Position numbers and translations under genes: made by a program
DNA from: Actinophytocola sp035634895
Lineage (GTDB): Bacteria; Actinomycetota; Actinomycetes; Mycobacteriales; Pseudonocardiaceae
Direction: 5' to 3'
DNA: 64,000 nucleotides
Assembly (NCBI RefSeq): GCF_035634895.1
Contig: NZ_DASQCC010000010.1
Coordinates: 62,001-126,000, forward strand
Notes under the pieces: model-generated
Told to the model about the DNA's origin: nothing
Databases searched by the model: none
What the model saw: only the letters and a program-made list of their open reading frames with translations
Shown: in pieces, positions 34,207-43,800 of the stretch
How the letters are laid out: every line of letters starts with the position of its first letter
Numbering within the stretch: the first letter of the stretch is position 1

Positions 34207-35247
34207 ATGCGGAAAGGCGTCGTCGTCACCGCGCGGCCCGGAGTCGAAGAGCTCGCCGTGCGGGCCGAGGAGCTCGGGTTCAACAGTTTCTGGGTCTACG
34301 ACACCCCCATGGTGAACGGTGATCCCTTCGTCGGGCTCGCCCTGTGTGCCAAGGCCACCAGCCGTATCAAGCTCGGCATCGGGGTGACCTCCCCGTTCCT
34401 GCGCGCCGCGCCGGCCGCCGCGGCGGGGGTCGCGAGCCTCAACGCACTGGCGCCCGGCCGGATCATCTGTGGTGTCGGCACAGGGAACACCGCGCGGCGC
34501 ACGCTGGGCATGAAACCGGCGAAGATGGCCGAGCTGGACCGCTTCACCCGCCAGCTCCAGGAACTGCTCGCGGGCGGCACCACCGAGTACCGGGAAGGCG
34601 AGCGGGCACGGGACGTCCGGTTCCTGCACATCGGCCCCTACGTGAACATCGAGGACCCGGTGGAGTTCGTGGTGGCCGCCTTCGGTCTGAAGGCGGCCGA
34701 GATCGCCGGGCGCCGAGGCGCGGGCACCATCTCCTTCGGCCTGCTCGACCCCGACGCCTGGTCGGCCTTCACCGCCACCCGCGAGGCCGCCGCCGAGAAG
34801 GCGGGTCACGAGCGTCGGTCCGAGTCCTACGTCATGACCTCCCTGCACGTGCTCGACGACGGCGAGGCCCGCGACAGCGACCTGTCCCGGGACTCGATGG
34901 GACACGTCGCGATGGCGCTGCTCACCTTCGCGGCCGACAACCCGTCCTTCGCCGAGAGCCTGACCGAGGACGAACGCGACGCGGTCCAGCGCCTCCTGGA
35001 CCGGCGGGGCACCACCGCCACGGCGGACGACCGGCACTTCAGCCTGTACACCAACTACCTCGGCCGGATCTTCGCCGAGGACCGGGACCTCGTCGTGCCG
35101 TCCCTCGTCGACAAGCTCGGACTCGTCGGGACCAGGGACGAGCTCACCCAGCGCATCGCGACGCTCGAGAAGTCCGGCATCGACGAGATCGTCATCCAGC
35201 CCGTCGTCGACCCGGAGCGGGAACTGGCCGAATGGGCGGGCCTGTGA
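34207..35247 (+). CDS. LLM-class (F420/FMN) oxidoreductase
   Basis: A 346-residue luciferase-like TIM-barrel protein. It lacks the long N-terminal part of SsuD and resembles F420-dependent tetrahydromethanopterin-reductase-like members: ELGFNSFWVYDTPMVNGDPF near the start, KLGIGVTSPFLRAAPAAAAG, and APGRIICGVGTGNTARRTLG at about residue 90, the cofactor phosphate region. The C-terminus has IDEIVIQPVVDP. Such enzymes oxidise or reduce aromatic or aldehyde substrates with F420 or FMN. ATG 34207 follows GAGGAG. It is a single gene under the shared TetR operator and converges on TetR paralogue 2. Cofactor and substrate cannot be decided. Confidence 0.82.
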   Translation: MRKGVVVTARPGVEELAVRAEELGFNSFWVYDTPMVNGDPFVGLALCAKATSRIKLGIGVTSPFLRAAPAAAAGVASLNALAPGRIICGVGTGNTARRTLGMKPAKMAELDRFTRQLQELLAGGTTEYREGERARDVRFLHIGPYVNIEDPVEFVVAAFGLKAAEIAGRRGAGTISFGLLDPDAWSAFTATREAAAEKAGHERRSESYVMTSLHVLDDGEARDSDLSRDSMGHVAMALLTFAADNPSFAESLTEDERDAVQRLLDRRGTTATADDRHFSLYTNYLGRIFAEDRDLVVPSLVDKLGLVGTRDELTQRIATLEKSGIDEIVIQPVVDPERELAEWAGL

Positions 35248-35295
35248 GCCGCGGACGCGGCCCCCGCCCGGCCGGACGGGTCCGGCGGGCGGATG

Positions 35296-35309
35296 ACTAA
35301 GCGCACAAT
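35296..35309. promoter_or_regulatory. Variant TetR-type operator at the TetR 2 gene end
   Basis: ACTAAGCGCACAAT shares 12 of 14 positions with copy 1. It lies between two converging stop codons and touches the TetR 2 stop. It is not in a promoter position, so it may be an auxiliary site or a relic of duplication. Confidence 0.45.
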
Positions 35310-35992
35310 CAGTCGAGGACGGCCGCGGTGCCGGCGCGGGTGACCATCGCCAGCGCGAGGTCGGCGTAGAACTCGCCGAGCTGCTGGGGTGAGTCCGTGC
35401 CCTCGAGCCGGTACCAGCGGACCAGGTCGATGGACAGCGACAGGATCGCGCGGGTGACCCGCTCGACGTCGACCGGCGCGAACGACCCGTCGGCGACGCC
35501 GTGGGCGACGGCGTCCCGGAAGAGACCGTTGGTCCGGTGGCGCAGCTCGAGCACCTCGTCGTAGTGCTCCCGCGTGAGACCGCCCAGCTCGTACTGGCAG
35601 ACCCGCGCCGCCACGTGGTGATGCGCATGCCACTCGGTGTGCCGCGACACGATCGCGCGCAGCCGGTCCGCCGAGGTCGCCGAGGCCAGGACCTCGGGAT
35701 CGCGGGTGTGGGTCAGCGCCCGCTCGTGACCGGTGCGGATGATCTCGAACAGGACGAGCTCCTTGGCCGGGAAGTGCACGTAGAGCGCGCCGGGGGTGAG
35801 GTTCACGCCTTCGCAGATGTCACGGGTGGTCGTGGCGTGGAAGCCGTTCGAGGCGAAACACCGCACGGCCGAGGACAGCAGGCCGCGCGGCACCTCCCCG
35901 AGCGCCTCGTTCCACAGGTCGGCGGAATGGTCCTGTAACCAGGGGTTCTCCGCCAGGTCCCGCATGGTGAAGCGGGCTTGCCGTCTGGCCAT
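35309..35992 (-). CDS. TetR-family regulator (paralogue 2)
   Basis: A 227-residue repressor with HTH CFASNGFHATTTRDICEGVN and LTPGALYVHFPAKELVLFEI at about residues 45-90. The ligand domain contains WHAHHHVAARVCQYELGGL and VTRAILSLSIDLVRWYRLEG. It matches paralogue 1 in both halves, pointing to a local duplication around the LLM gene. ATG 35992 is taken from the domain layout; a GTG at 36043 would add 17 residues and leave only 12 bp to the shared operator. It diverges from the ABC importer operon across operator copy 4. Confidence 0.83.
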   Translation of the reverse strand: MARRQARFTMRDLAENPWLQDHSADLWNEALGEVPRGLLSSAVRCFASNGFHATTTRDICEGVNLTPGALYVHFPAKELVLFEIIRTGHERALTHTRDPEVLASATSADRLRAIVSRHTEWHAHHHVAARVCQYELGGLTREHYDEVLELRHRTNGLFRDAVAHGVADGSFAPVDVERVTRAILSLSIDLVRWYRLEGTDSPQQLGEFYADLALAMVTRAGTAAVLD

Positions 35993-36054
35993 TCGCGTGA
36001 TCGTCCTCTTCGTCAGGTCGACGTTGAGCCTTGACACCGGCACCCTACCGAATA

Positions 36055-36068
36055 ACTATGCGCTTAGT
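36055..36068. promoter_or_regulatory. TetR-type operator copy 4 (TetR 2 / ABC importer promoter)
   Basis: ACTATGCGCTTAGT, identical to copy 2, 25 bp upstream of the solute-binding protein start and 63 bp upstream of the divergent TetR 2 start. The nearly constant distance (25-36 bp) to three different start codons supports operator function. Confidence 0.75.
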
Positions 36069-36093
36069 CAGTAGCCGGCTCAAAGGAGAGCGC

Positions 36094-37116
36094 ATGTTCC
36101 GTATCGGCCCGCTTCGTCGCGCACTACTCACCGGAGCCCTCGGGCTGACGTTGTTGCTCACCACCGCCTGTGGCGGGAACGCGGGTAGCTCCTCGTCACC
36201 GGGCGGTGGCTCCTCGTCATTACAAGGCAAGACGATCGCCCTCGTCGGCTACGGCAGCACCAACCCGTGGGGCGCGTACTTCAACAAGGTGTTCACCGAC
36301 CAGCTGGCGTCGACCGGGGTCAAGATCACCGACATGACGACCATGGACCCGGGCACGCAGGTCCAGAAGTTCAACCAGGCCGTCGCCCAGCGGCCGGACC
36401 TCCTCGTCGTGGCCGTCCTGGACACCCAGGCGATGGCCGTGCCGATCAAGAAGGCGAGGACCGCCGGGATCCCGGTGCTCGCCGTCGACGGCAAGACCGA
36501 CCCGTCGGTGGCGGGGGACGTCATGGGGGTGCTGTCGGACAACACGAAGCTCGGCGAGTTCGCCGCCCAGAACATCATCGAGGGCCTGAAGGCCCAGGGC
36601 CGCGAATCCGGCAAGATCATCGTCCTCACCGGCACGAAGTCGATGCTCGTCACCCAGGACCGCATGACGGGCTTCGACCGGGTGATGGCGACCGCACCGC
36701 AGTACCAGGTCATCGAGGAACGGGACGCCAACTGGGACCCGAAGCTGTCCGGCGACATCGCCCAGCAGCTCCTGGCCAAGTACGGCCGGGACGGCGTCCA
36801 GGCGGCGTACGGCATGGCGGACTACATGGCCCTGCCGATCGTCCAGGCCGCCAAGCAGGCAGGGTTCCCGGTCGGCGGCAAGAACGGCCTGGTGGTCACC
36901 AGCAGCAACTGCTTCAAGGCGGGGATCGACGCCGTCAAGGCGGGCGAGCTGTACGGCACGGCCACCGAGGACCCCGGCACGATCGCGGAACAGTCCGCCG
37001 ACTACGCGACGCGGTTCCTGAAGGGCGAGAACCCGCCGAGGACCGAGACGGTCAAGGAGGAGCGCGTGACGGCCGCGAACGTGGACCAGTTCGCCGAGCA
37101 GTGCAGCCACGCGTGA
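36094..37116 (+). CDS. Sugar-type ABC importer binding lipoprotein (Peripla_BP_4)
   Basis: A 340-residue lipoprotein. The signal peptide ends in LLLTTACGG, with the lipobox Cys at about residue 26. A Ser/Gly linker follows, then the RbsB-like fold: KTIALVGYGSTNPWGAYFNK, VQKFNQAVAQRPDLLVVAVL (first lobe) and GRESGKIIVLTGTKS (second lobe). RbsB-type proteins bind sugars, autoinducer-2 or other polar ligands. Here the linked ligase, cupin and LLM genes make a sugar less certain. ATG 36094 has AAAGGAGAG upstream. First gene of a four-gene operon with 4-bp overlaps throughout. Confidence 0.87.
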   Translation: MFRIGPLRRALLTGALGLTLLLTTACGGNAGSSSSPGGGSSSLQGKTIALVGYGSTNPWGAYFNKVFTDQLASTGVKITDMTTMDPGTQVQKFNQAVAQRPDLLVVAVLDTQAMAVPIKKARTAGIPVLAVDGKTDPSVAGDVMGVLSDNTKLGEFAAQNIIEGLKAQGRESGKIIVLTGTKSMLVTQDRMTGFDRVMATAPQYQVIEERDANWDPKLSGDIAQQLLAKYGRDGVQAAYGMADYMALPIVQAAKQAGFPVGGKNGLVVTSSNCFKAGIDAVKAGELYGTATEDPGTIAEQSADYATRFLKGENPPRTETVKEERVTAANVDQFAEQCSHA

Positions 37117-38636
37117 GCGCACCCGAGCCCGGTCAGTCCCGCGACGCCTTCCTCCGCGTCGAGGGACTGGCCAGGAGTTTCAACGGGGTGCCCGCGGTGC
37201 GGGACGTCTCCTTCACGGTCGGGGCCGGCGAGATCCACGCCCTGTGCGGTCACAACGGAGCCGGCAAGAGCACCGTGGTGAAGATGCTGTCCGGGCAGCT
37301 GGCGCCGGACGGCGGGCGCATCGTCATCGACGGCGCGGTGGTGGAGCCGCACAGCAGGCGGGCCGCGCAGCGGATGGGTGTCGCGCTCGTCGACCAGGAG
37401 CTCTCAGTCGTGCCGGCGTTGACCGTCCTGGAGAACATGCTCCTCGGGGACGTCGCCGCGCCGTTCGTCAACCGCAGGCGGGCGGCCGTGGCGCGGTGCC
37501 GGCGGGTCCTCGACGACATGGGCCTGGCCCACATCGACCCGGACCAGCCGCTCGCGGCGCTCGGCATCGGCGAGCGCCAGCTCGTGGAGATCGCGAAGGC
37601 GCTGAGCCAGGACGCGCGCCTGGTGATCCTCGACGAGCCGACGGCGACCCTCAGCGATGCCGAGACCGAGCACGTGTTCGCCGCGATCCGGCGGGTCGCC
37701 GGCCTGGGCTGCTCGGTCATCTTCGTGTCCCACCGGTTGTCCGAGGTGCTGGAGCTGTGTGACTCCGTGACCGTCCTGCGCGACGGCCGCACCGTCGCCA
37801 CGAGCCCGGCCAGGGACCTGACGGTCGACGAGCTGATCGTGCGGATGCTCGGCGCGGCGCCCCGTCGGCTGTCGGTCACGCGCGAGCCCGACCGGGAACA
37901 CGACCGTGCACTGCGGATCGAGCATCTGCACGTGCCGGGGCGGCTGGTGGACTTCACGCTCACCGCGCCCGCCGGCCGGGTCCACGCGCTGGCCGGGCAG
38001 CTCGGCAGCGGGGCCTCCGACGTCCTGCGCGCGCTCGCCGGGTTGCAGTCGAAGGCGACCGGTGCCGTCGAGCTGAACGACCGGCCCGTTCCGCTTCGCG
38101 ACCCGGTGCGCGCCACGCGTGCCGGCCTCGCCTTCGTGTCCAACGACCGCAAGTCCGAGGGACTCTTCCTCGGCATGTCGGTCGAACGGAACCTCCTCGC
38201 CACCCGCCTGCCCGGCCTCGCGCGGGCCGGGGTCGTGCGGCCACGCCGGGAGCGCCGCGCCGCGCTGTCACTGGCCCAGGAGTCGGGACTGCCGGGGCAG
38301 CGGCTCGACGCCGAGGTGCTGGCGCTGAGCGGGGGAAACCAGCAGAAGGTCCTCGTCGGCCGGTGTCTCGGCCGGGCGGACGTCCACGTCCTCCTGCTGG
38401 ACGAGCCCACCCGCGGGGTGGACGTCGGTGGCCGCGCGGAGATCCACCGGCTGCTCCGCGAGGCGGCCGAACGCGGGCTCGTCGTGATCTTCGCGTCCAC
38501 GGAGCTCGACGAGCTGCTCGAGCTGGGCGACGTGATCGTCACCATGCGGGACGGCCAGGTGGTCGGCCGGTACGAGGGCGACGTCGACGGGGCGCTCCTG
38601 ATGCGTGACATGACCCGTGAGGCGGACGGAACATGA
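37113..38636 (+). CDS. Sugar-type ABC importer double ATPase (RbsA-like)
   Basis: A 507-residue protein with two NBDs, as in RbsA/MglA. NBD 1 is complete: GHNGAGKST, LGIGERQLVEIAKALSQ, LVILDEPTATL. NBD 2 has a degenerate Walker A (AGQLGSGASD in place of GxxGxGKST) but an intact signature LSGGNQQKVLVGRCL and Walker B LLLDEPTRGVD. This asymmetry is normal for the family, where one site hydrolyses ATP. GTG 37113 overlaps the previous stop (GTGA), so translation is coupled. Confidence 0.88.
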   Translation: MSAPEPGQSRDAFLRVEGLARSFNGVPAVRDVSFTVGAGEIHALCGHNGAGKSTVVKMLSGQLAPDGGRIVIDGAVVEPHSRRAAQRMGVALVDQELSVVPALTVLENMLLGDVAAPFVNRRRAAVARCRRVLDDMGLAHIDPDQPLAALGIGERQLVEIAKALSQDARLVILDEPTATLSDAETEHVFAAIRRVAGLGCSVIFVSHRLSEVLELCDSVTVLRDGRTVATSPARDLTVDELIVRMLGAAPRRLSVTREPDREHDRALRIEHLHVPGRLVDFTLTAPAGRVHALAGQLGSGASDVLRALAGLQSKATGAVELNDRPVPLRDPVRATRAGLAFVSNDRKSEGLFLGMSVERNLLATRLPGLARAGVVRPRRERRAALSLAQESGLPGQRLDAEVLALSGGNQQKVLVGRCLGRADVHVLLLDEPTRGVDVGGRAEIHRLLREAAERGLVVIFASTELDELLELGDVIVTMRDGQVVGRYEGDVDGALLMRDMTREADGT

Positions 38637-39658
38637 GCACTCGCAACGATTCCTCGCGCGATGCGGCGACTGCGGCGACCGCGTCGCCGCCGCCGGGCGA
38701 CGCCGAACCGCGACCGTCCCCGCCGCGAGCCCGCCGGCGGCCGACCGTGGCCGGCGTGGGGCTCGCCGTCCTGCTGCTGGCGCTCGTCGTACTGGCCGTG
38801 ACGACCCCCCGGTTCGCGACCGTCGACAACGTGCGCGCGATCCTCGCCTCGACCGCGTTCGTGGGCATCACGGCCATCGGCGCGACGCTCGTGATGATCG
38901 CCGGGTCCGTGGTGTCACTGGCCACCGCCCAGACCGCGACCGTGGTGGCGATGCTGTTCCTCGCCACGCAGGACCTCGGCCTGTGGGTCGCGGCGCTGAT
39001 CGCCGTCGCGGCCGGTGTCGCGGTCACCGCGTTGCAGGGTGCGGTCGTGGGTTACTGGAACGCGAACCCGATCGTGCTCACCATCGCCACCGGGTTCGCG
39101 ATCGGTGGGGGCGCCACCTGGTTCAGCGGCGGGACCCCGGTCTACCCGAGCGGGAACGCGTTCGACGTCCTCAACGCCACCCCGCTCGGCCTGCCGCTGT
39201 CGGTGTACGTGCTGCTGGTGACCGCCGTGGTGGCCCAGTGGGTGCTGACCCGCACGACCGCCGGCCGGCAGCTGTACCTGGTGGGGGAGAACCGGCCGGC
39301 GGCGACCGCGGCCGGGTTGCCCGTTGGCCGGGTGACGGTGCTGGCGTGGGCGTTCTTCGGCGCGTGTGCCGCGATCACGGGGGTCTTCCTGGCGTCGTTC
39401 AACACCTCCGCGACCGTCACCCTGGGCGGCACCCTCACGCTCGACGCCATCGCCGCGGTTCTCGTGGGCGGTACCGCGATCGCCGGTGGGCACGGCTCGG
39501 CGATGCGGACGCTGGGCGGCGCCCTGCTCATCTCCGCCATCTCCGACGTGCTGCTGCTGCGTGGGTTCTCGACCGGGGTGCAGATCCTCACGAAGGGAGT
39601 TCTCGTGCTGGTCGTCGTCATCACCGTGCACGTCCGCACCACGAGGAGCTCACGATGA
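38633..39658 (+). CDS. Sugar-type ABC importer permease 1 (RbsC-like)
   Basis: A 341-residue membrane protein with a Pro/Arg-rich cytoplasmic N-terminus of about 40 residues and about eight to ten helices. Family features are TPRFATVDNVRAILASTAFV, GYWNANPIVLTIATGFAIGG and LDAIAAVLVGGTAIAGGHGS, the last being the conserved loop near the C-terminus of BPD_transp_2 permeases. It overlaps both neighbours by 4 bp. It should form a heterodimer with the next permease. Confidence 0.88.
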   Translation: MSTRNDSSRDAATAATASPPPGDAEPRPSPPRARRRPTVAGVGLAVLLLALVVLAVTTPRFATVDNVRAILASTAFVGITAIGATLVMIAGSVVSLATAQTATVVAMLFLATQDLGLWVAALIAVAAGVAVTALQGAVVGYWNANPIVLTIATGFAIGGGATWFSGGTPVYPSGNAFDVLNATPLGLPLSVYVLLVTAVVAQWVLTRTTAGRQLYLVGENRPAATAAGLPVGRVTVLAWAFFGACAAITGVFLASFNTSATVTLGGTLTLDAIAAVLVGGTAIAGGHGSAMRTLGGALLISAISDVLLLRGFSTGVQILTKGVLVLVVVITVHVRTTRSSR

Positions 39659-40665
39659 TCCGGCGGCGACTGTCTCGACCGGACCGTCTCATGCCGACTG
39701 TCTCGCTCGTGCTCGTCCTGGTGGCCTTCCTGTGCAGTCCCGCGCTCAGCGGCCGACCACTGGCGGTGTTCGACGTCTACAACGCGTTGCAGGGCTTCGC
39801 GCAGCTCGGCCTGCTGGCCCTCGCGATCGGGATCACGATGATCGCGGGCGAGTTCGACCTGTCGGTCGTGGGCACCTACGCGTTGGGCGGCATGCTCGCC
39901 GTGGAGTTCGGCCAGACCTCCCCGGTCCTGGGCGTCCTGGTCGCCATGGCGGGCGGCGCCGCGGTCGGGATCGCGCAGGGCGGCCTGATCGCCTGGCTGC
40001 GCATCCCCTCCATGCCGGTCACGCTGGCGACCTACATCGCGCTCCTGGGGCTGACGTACGCGCTGTCGGGCGGGTTGAGCAAGACCTACCCCAACAGCGA
40101 CGCGACGCTGTGGGTCGACCAGACGGTCGCCGGCGTCTTCTCGCCGAGGAGCCTGCTGACGCTCGCGGCCTTCGTCATGGCCGCGCTCCTGCTCGGCTTC
40201 ACGAAGCTGGGGCGTGAGCTGCGCGCGATCGGCGGCGACCGCCGGGCCGCCCGGGTGGCGGGCGTCGGCGTCGAGCGACGGCTCGTCGGGATCTTCACCA
40301 CGTCGGGCACGCTGGCCGCGCTGGGTGGGGCCCTGCTCAGTTACAGCTTCGCGTCGGCCAACCCGGATCCCGGCCTCCAGCCGCTGATCCTCGCCGCGGT
40401 CGCCGCGCTGCTCGGCGGCGTCTCGCTGGCCGGCGGTCGCGGCACGCCGACCGGTCTGCTGGCTGGGACCCTGTCGGTGGCACTGCTCGCGCAGATCGTC
40501 GCCGTCACCGCCATTCCCGACTACTCGACCCAGCTCCTCTACGCCGCACTGCTGGCCGTGATCGTGGCCATCGAGAGTCCCGGTTTGCACCAGACGCTGT
40601 CGCGCGGGTTCAGGAACCGTCGGGCCGCCCCGCGAACGCCCGCCGCCACCACCGGAGAAGAATGA
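39655..40665 (+). CDS. Sugar-type ABC importer permease 2 (RbsC-like)
   Basis: A 336-residue BPD_transp_2 permease. IAGEFDLSVVGTYALGGMLA near residue 63 is the diagnostic first-loop motif, then WLRIPSMPVTLATYIALLGL and ALLGGVSLAGGRGTPTGLLA. Two different permeases, where RbsC usually forms a homodimer, also occur in LsrCD-type importers. ATG 39655 overlaps the previous stop (ATGA). Last gene of the operon; the 219 bp that follow show no strong hairpin. Confidence 0.87.
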   Translation: MIRRRLSRPDRLMPTVSLVLVLVAFLCSPALSGRPLAVFDVYNALQGFAQLGLLALAIGITMIAGEFDLSVVGTYALGGMLAVEFGQTSPVLGVLVAMAGGAAVGIAQGGLIAWLRIPSMPVTLATYIALLGLTYALSGGLSKTYPNSDATLWVDQTVAGVFSPRSLLTLAAFVMAALLLGFTKLGRELRAIGGDRRAARVAGVGVERRLVGIFTTSGTLAALGGALLSYSFASANPDPGLQPLILAAVAALLGGVSLAGGRGTPTGLLAGTLSVALLAQIVAVTAIPDYSTQLLYAALLAVIVAIESPGLHQTLSRGFRNRRAAPRTPAATTGEE

Positions 40666-40884
40666 CGGCGACGACGTCCACAGTGGCCGAGGCGTAGCGG
40701 CGCTGTTCGTCCGCGCCGCACTTCCGGGCGGGCTCGCGCACGGCCGAGTCCCTTCCGATGGTCCCGTGCCGCGTGGAGATCTCCTTCGTGGAACCGGCCG
40801 GCGATCAGTGCCGCGTGCCGGCAACCCGTGCGCACATCGGGCGCGTAAGTAGTCCGGGGGATCCACGAACGGAAGGACGCTTAC

Positions 40885-43800
40885 GTGCGTACACGCGTGT
40901 CAGCCTGCGTGCTGACCCTGCTGGCCGGGTTGGTCGTCGCGGCCTCGCCACCGGTGGTGGCCGCGGCGCCGGCCACGGCCGAGCCGTCCGGCGGGCGGGT
41001 CACGTTGATCACCGGGGACGTCGTCACCGCCGACCTCGCCATCACGCCCGCGGCGCGGGAACACCCCGTGCCGTACACGACGATGACCCGCGACGGCGAC
41101 GAGTACGTGATCCCGGGCGATGCCGAGCCGCTGGTGGCCGGCGGCCGGCTCGACCGTGAGCTGTTCAACGTCACCGGTCTGCTGCGGCAGGGCTACGACG
41201 ACGCACACACCGACGCCACGCCGTTGCTCGTCGAGAAGACGGCCGGCCTGCGGGCCGAGCGGAAGCTCGACCAGCTCGGCCTCGCGTCGGTGCGGGCGCC
41301 GAAGAAGACCCAGTCCTGGCGGCAGCTGACCGGGACCGGCGGAAAGATCTGGCTCAACGCCAAGCTTTCCGCGTCCCTGGACGTCAGCGTGCCGCAGATC
41401 GGCGCCCCGGCCGCGTGGCAGGCCGGGCTCACCGGGGAGGGCGTGACGGTCGCCGTGCTGGACTCCGGGGTGGACGCCGGCCATCCGGACCTGGCCGGAA
41501 AGGTGGCGGTGGCAAGGAACTTCTCCGACACCCCGGACACCGACGACCAGGACGGCCACGGCACGCACGTGGCGTCGACCATCGCCAGCGTCGACGGCAC
41601 GTACCGCGGTGTCGCGCCGGGTGCGCGGCTCGCGATCGGCAAGGTGCTCGACGACACCGGCTCCGGCCAGCTCGACGACATCATCGCGGGCATGCGCTGG
41701 GCGGCGGCCGACCAGCACGCCAGGATCGTCAACATGAGCCTCGGCGGCGGCGTCGACAGCGATGGCACCGACCCGGTCTCCCAGGCGGTGAACGAGCTCT
41801 CCGCCACCTACGGCACCCTGTTCGTCGTCGCGGCCGGCAACTCGGGTACCAGGTCCGGGATGGGCGGCCCCGCCGCCGCGGACGCGGCGCTCACGGTCGC
41901 CAGCACGACCAAGACCGGTGCGGTGTCGGACTTCTCCACCCGTGGTCCGCGGGCGGTGGACGCCGCCATGAAGCCGGAGATCGCGGCACCCGGCAGTGAC
42001 ATCGTCGCCGCACAGGCCCACGGGACACATGTGAGCATGTCCGGCACGTCGATGGCGTCCCCGCACGTCGCCGGCGCCGCGGCCATCCTCGCCGAGCAGC
42101 ATCGGGACTGGACCGGCGCCCAGCTCAAGGCCGCGCTGGTGTCCACGGCGGCCGATGTCGACGCCGGTGCGTACGAGGTCGGCGCCGGCCGGGTCGACAT
42201 CGCGCATGCCATCTCGTCGCCCGTGCTGGTGTCGCCCTCGGCCGTGAGCGCCAACCTGACGTGGCCGGACACCGACCCACACGCGGACGTGGTGACCTAC
42301 CGGAACACCGGCACCGACGCGATCACGCTGTCCCTCGCTCTGGACCTCCCTGGCGCGCCCGCCGGCCTGGCCACGTTGTCGACGAACGAGCTGACCATCG
42401 CCGCGGGGCAGAGCGCGCCGGTGACGATCACGACGACCCCGAGGTCCGCGCGGCCCGGGCGGTACGGCGGCGTGCTCACCGCGACCGCGGCGGACGGCCG
42501 CGCCACCCGGACGCCGGTGTCCGTGCAGGACGAGGGCGAGAGCTACGACCTGGACATCTCGGTGCTCGACCAAACCGGCGCCCCGACCACGGACTACGAG
42601 ATCTCCCTGGTGAACCAGGAGACCACCGAGAGGCTGTGGCCCCGGCCCGGTGCCCCGCTCCGGCTGCCCCGGGGCAGGTACTCGTTCTGGGTGTCCTTCG
42701 CCAACGCGTCCGGTGAGGTGGTGCTGCTGGCCCAGCCGGTGGTGGAGCTGACCCGGGACACCGCGGTGCGCCTGGACGCGCGGCAGGCGCGACGGGTGTC
42801 GGTGGCCGTGGACCAGCCGGCGGTCCGGGCGGGCCTGTGGGACACCAGTGTCTCCGTGCAGAACCCCGGCAGTACCGACAGGTCGGGCACGGTCTTCCCA
42901 CAGGATCCGAGGTTCAGCACCATGTACGTCTACTCGCCGCCCGGCGTGACCTCCCCGGCGTTCCACTACCGTGACTCCTACCGGCTGGAAGACCCGGCGA
43001 TGGAGATGTTCACCGAGACCACCCCACGCGTCGAGATCCCGGTGACCTGGTGGGCCACCCAGCCGTCGTACGGCACCCGCCGGGAGCAGGTCGTGGACGG
43101 CGGACGCGGCACGCCGGAGGATCTGTCCGGTGTGGACACCGCGGGGAAGATGGTCCTCCTCCGGGTGAGCAAGGACGACGAGGTCGAGGACATCGACCAG
43201 CGAATCGCGGCGGTGGCGGCATCCGGGGCGGCCTCGGTGGCGGTCACCCTGTCCTCGTCGGGCAAGGCGCGCGGGCGCAGCGGCTTTCCCGTGTTGTACG
43301 TCCATCCCAGGTACACCGACCGGCTCCTGGCGCTGGCGAAGGACGGCGGCGAGGTCACCTGGACGTCGCGGGAAGGCGGGACGGAACGCTACGAGCTCAC
43401 CTACCCCAGCGACGGCGCCATCCCGGCGGATGTCGCCCGCACCGTGCGCACCGCGGACCTCGCGTCCGTGCGGACCCGCTACTACGGGCAGCCGGAGCAC
43501 ACGACGATGCAGGTCACCGCGTCCTACGTCACCCCGCTCGAACCCGTCGGGCTGACGTGGAGCTCCCCTGTCACCCCGGGCCGGGAACGCGTCGAGCACT
43601 TCACGCCGGGCACCTGGACCCTGCGCGTCCACAACGGTCTCGACGGGCGGGAGACGCAGGTCACCGTGGCGGCGGGCAGTACGACACAGCTGTCGTGGGA
43701 TCGCGTTGTGCTCAGCCCGGGCTTCACCGGCGGGACGAGTGACCCGCTGTTCGGTGACCACCCGTGGGCCTTCCGCCGCAACGACATGGTGGACGTGACC

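Noticed and set aside
34207..35247. Calling the second LLM enzyme a sulfonate monooxygenase
   Set aside because: It lacks SsuD-specific segments and is nearer F420-type LLM proteins; only the broad class is supported.
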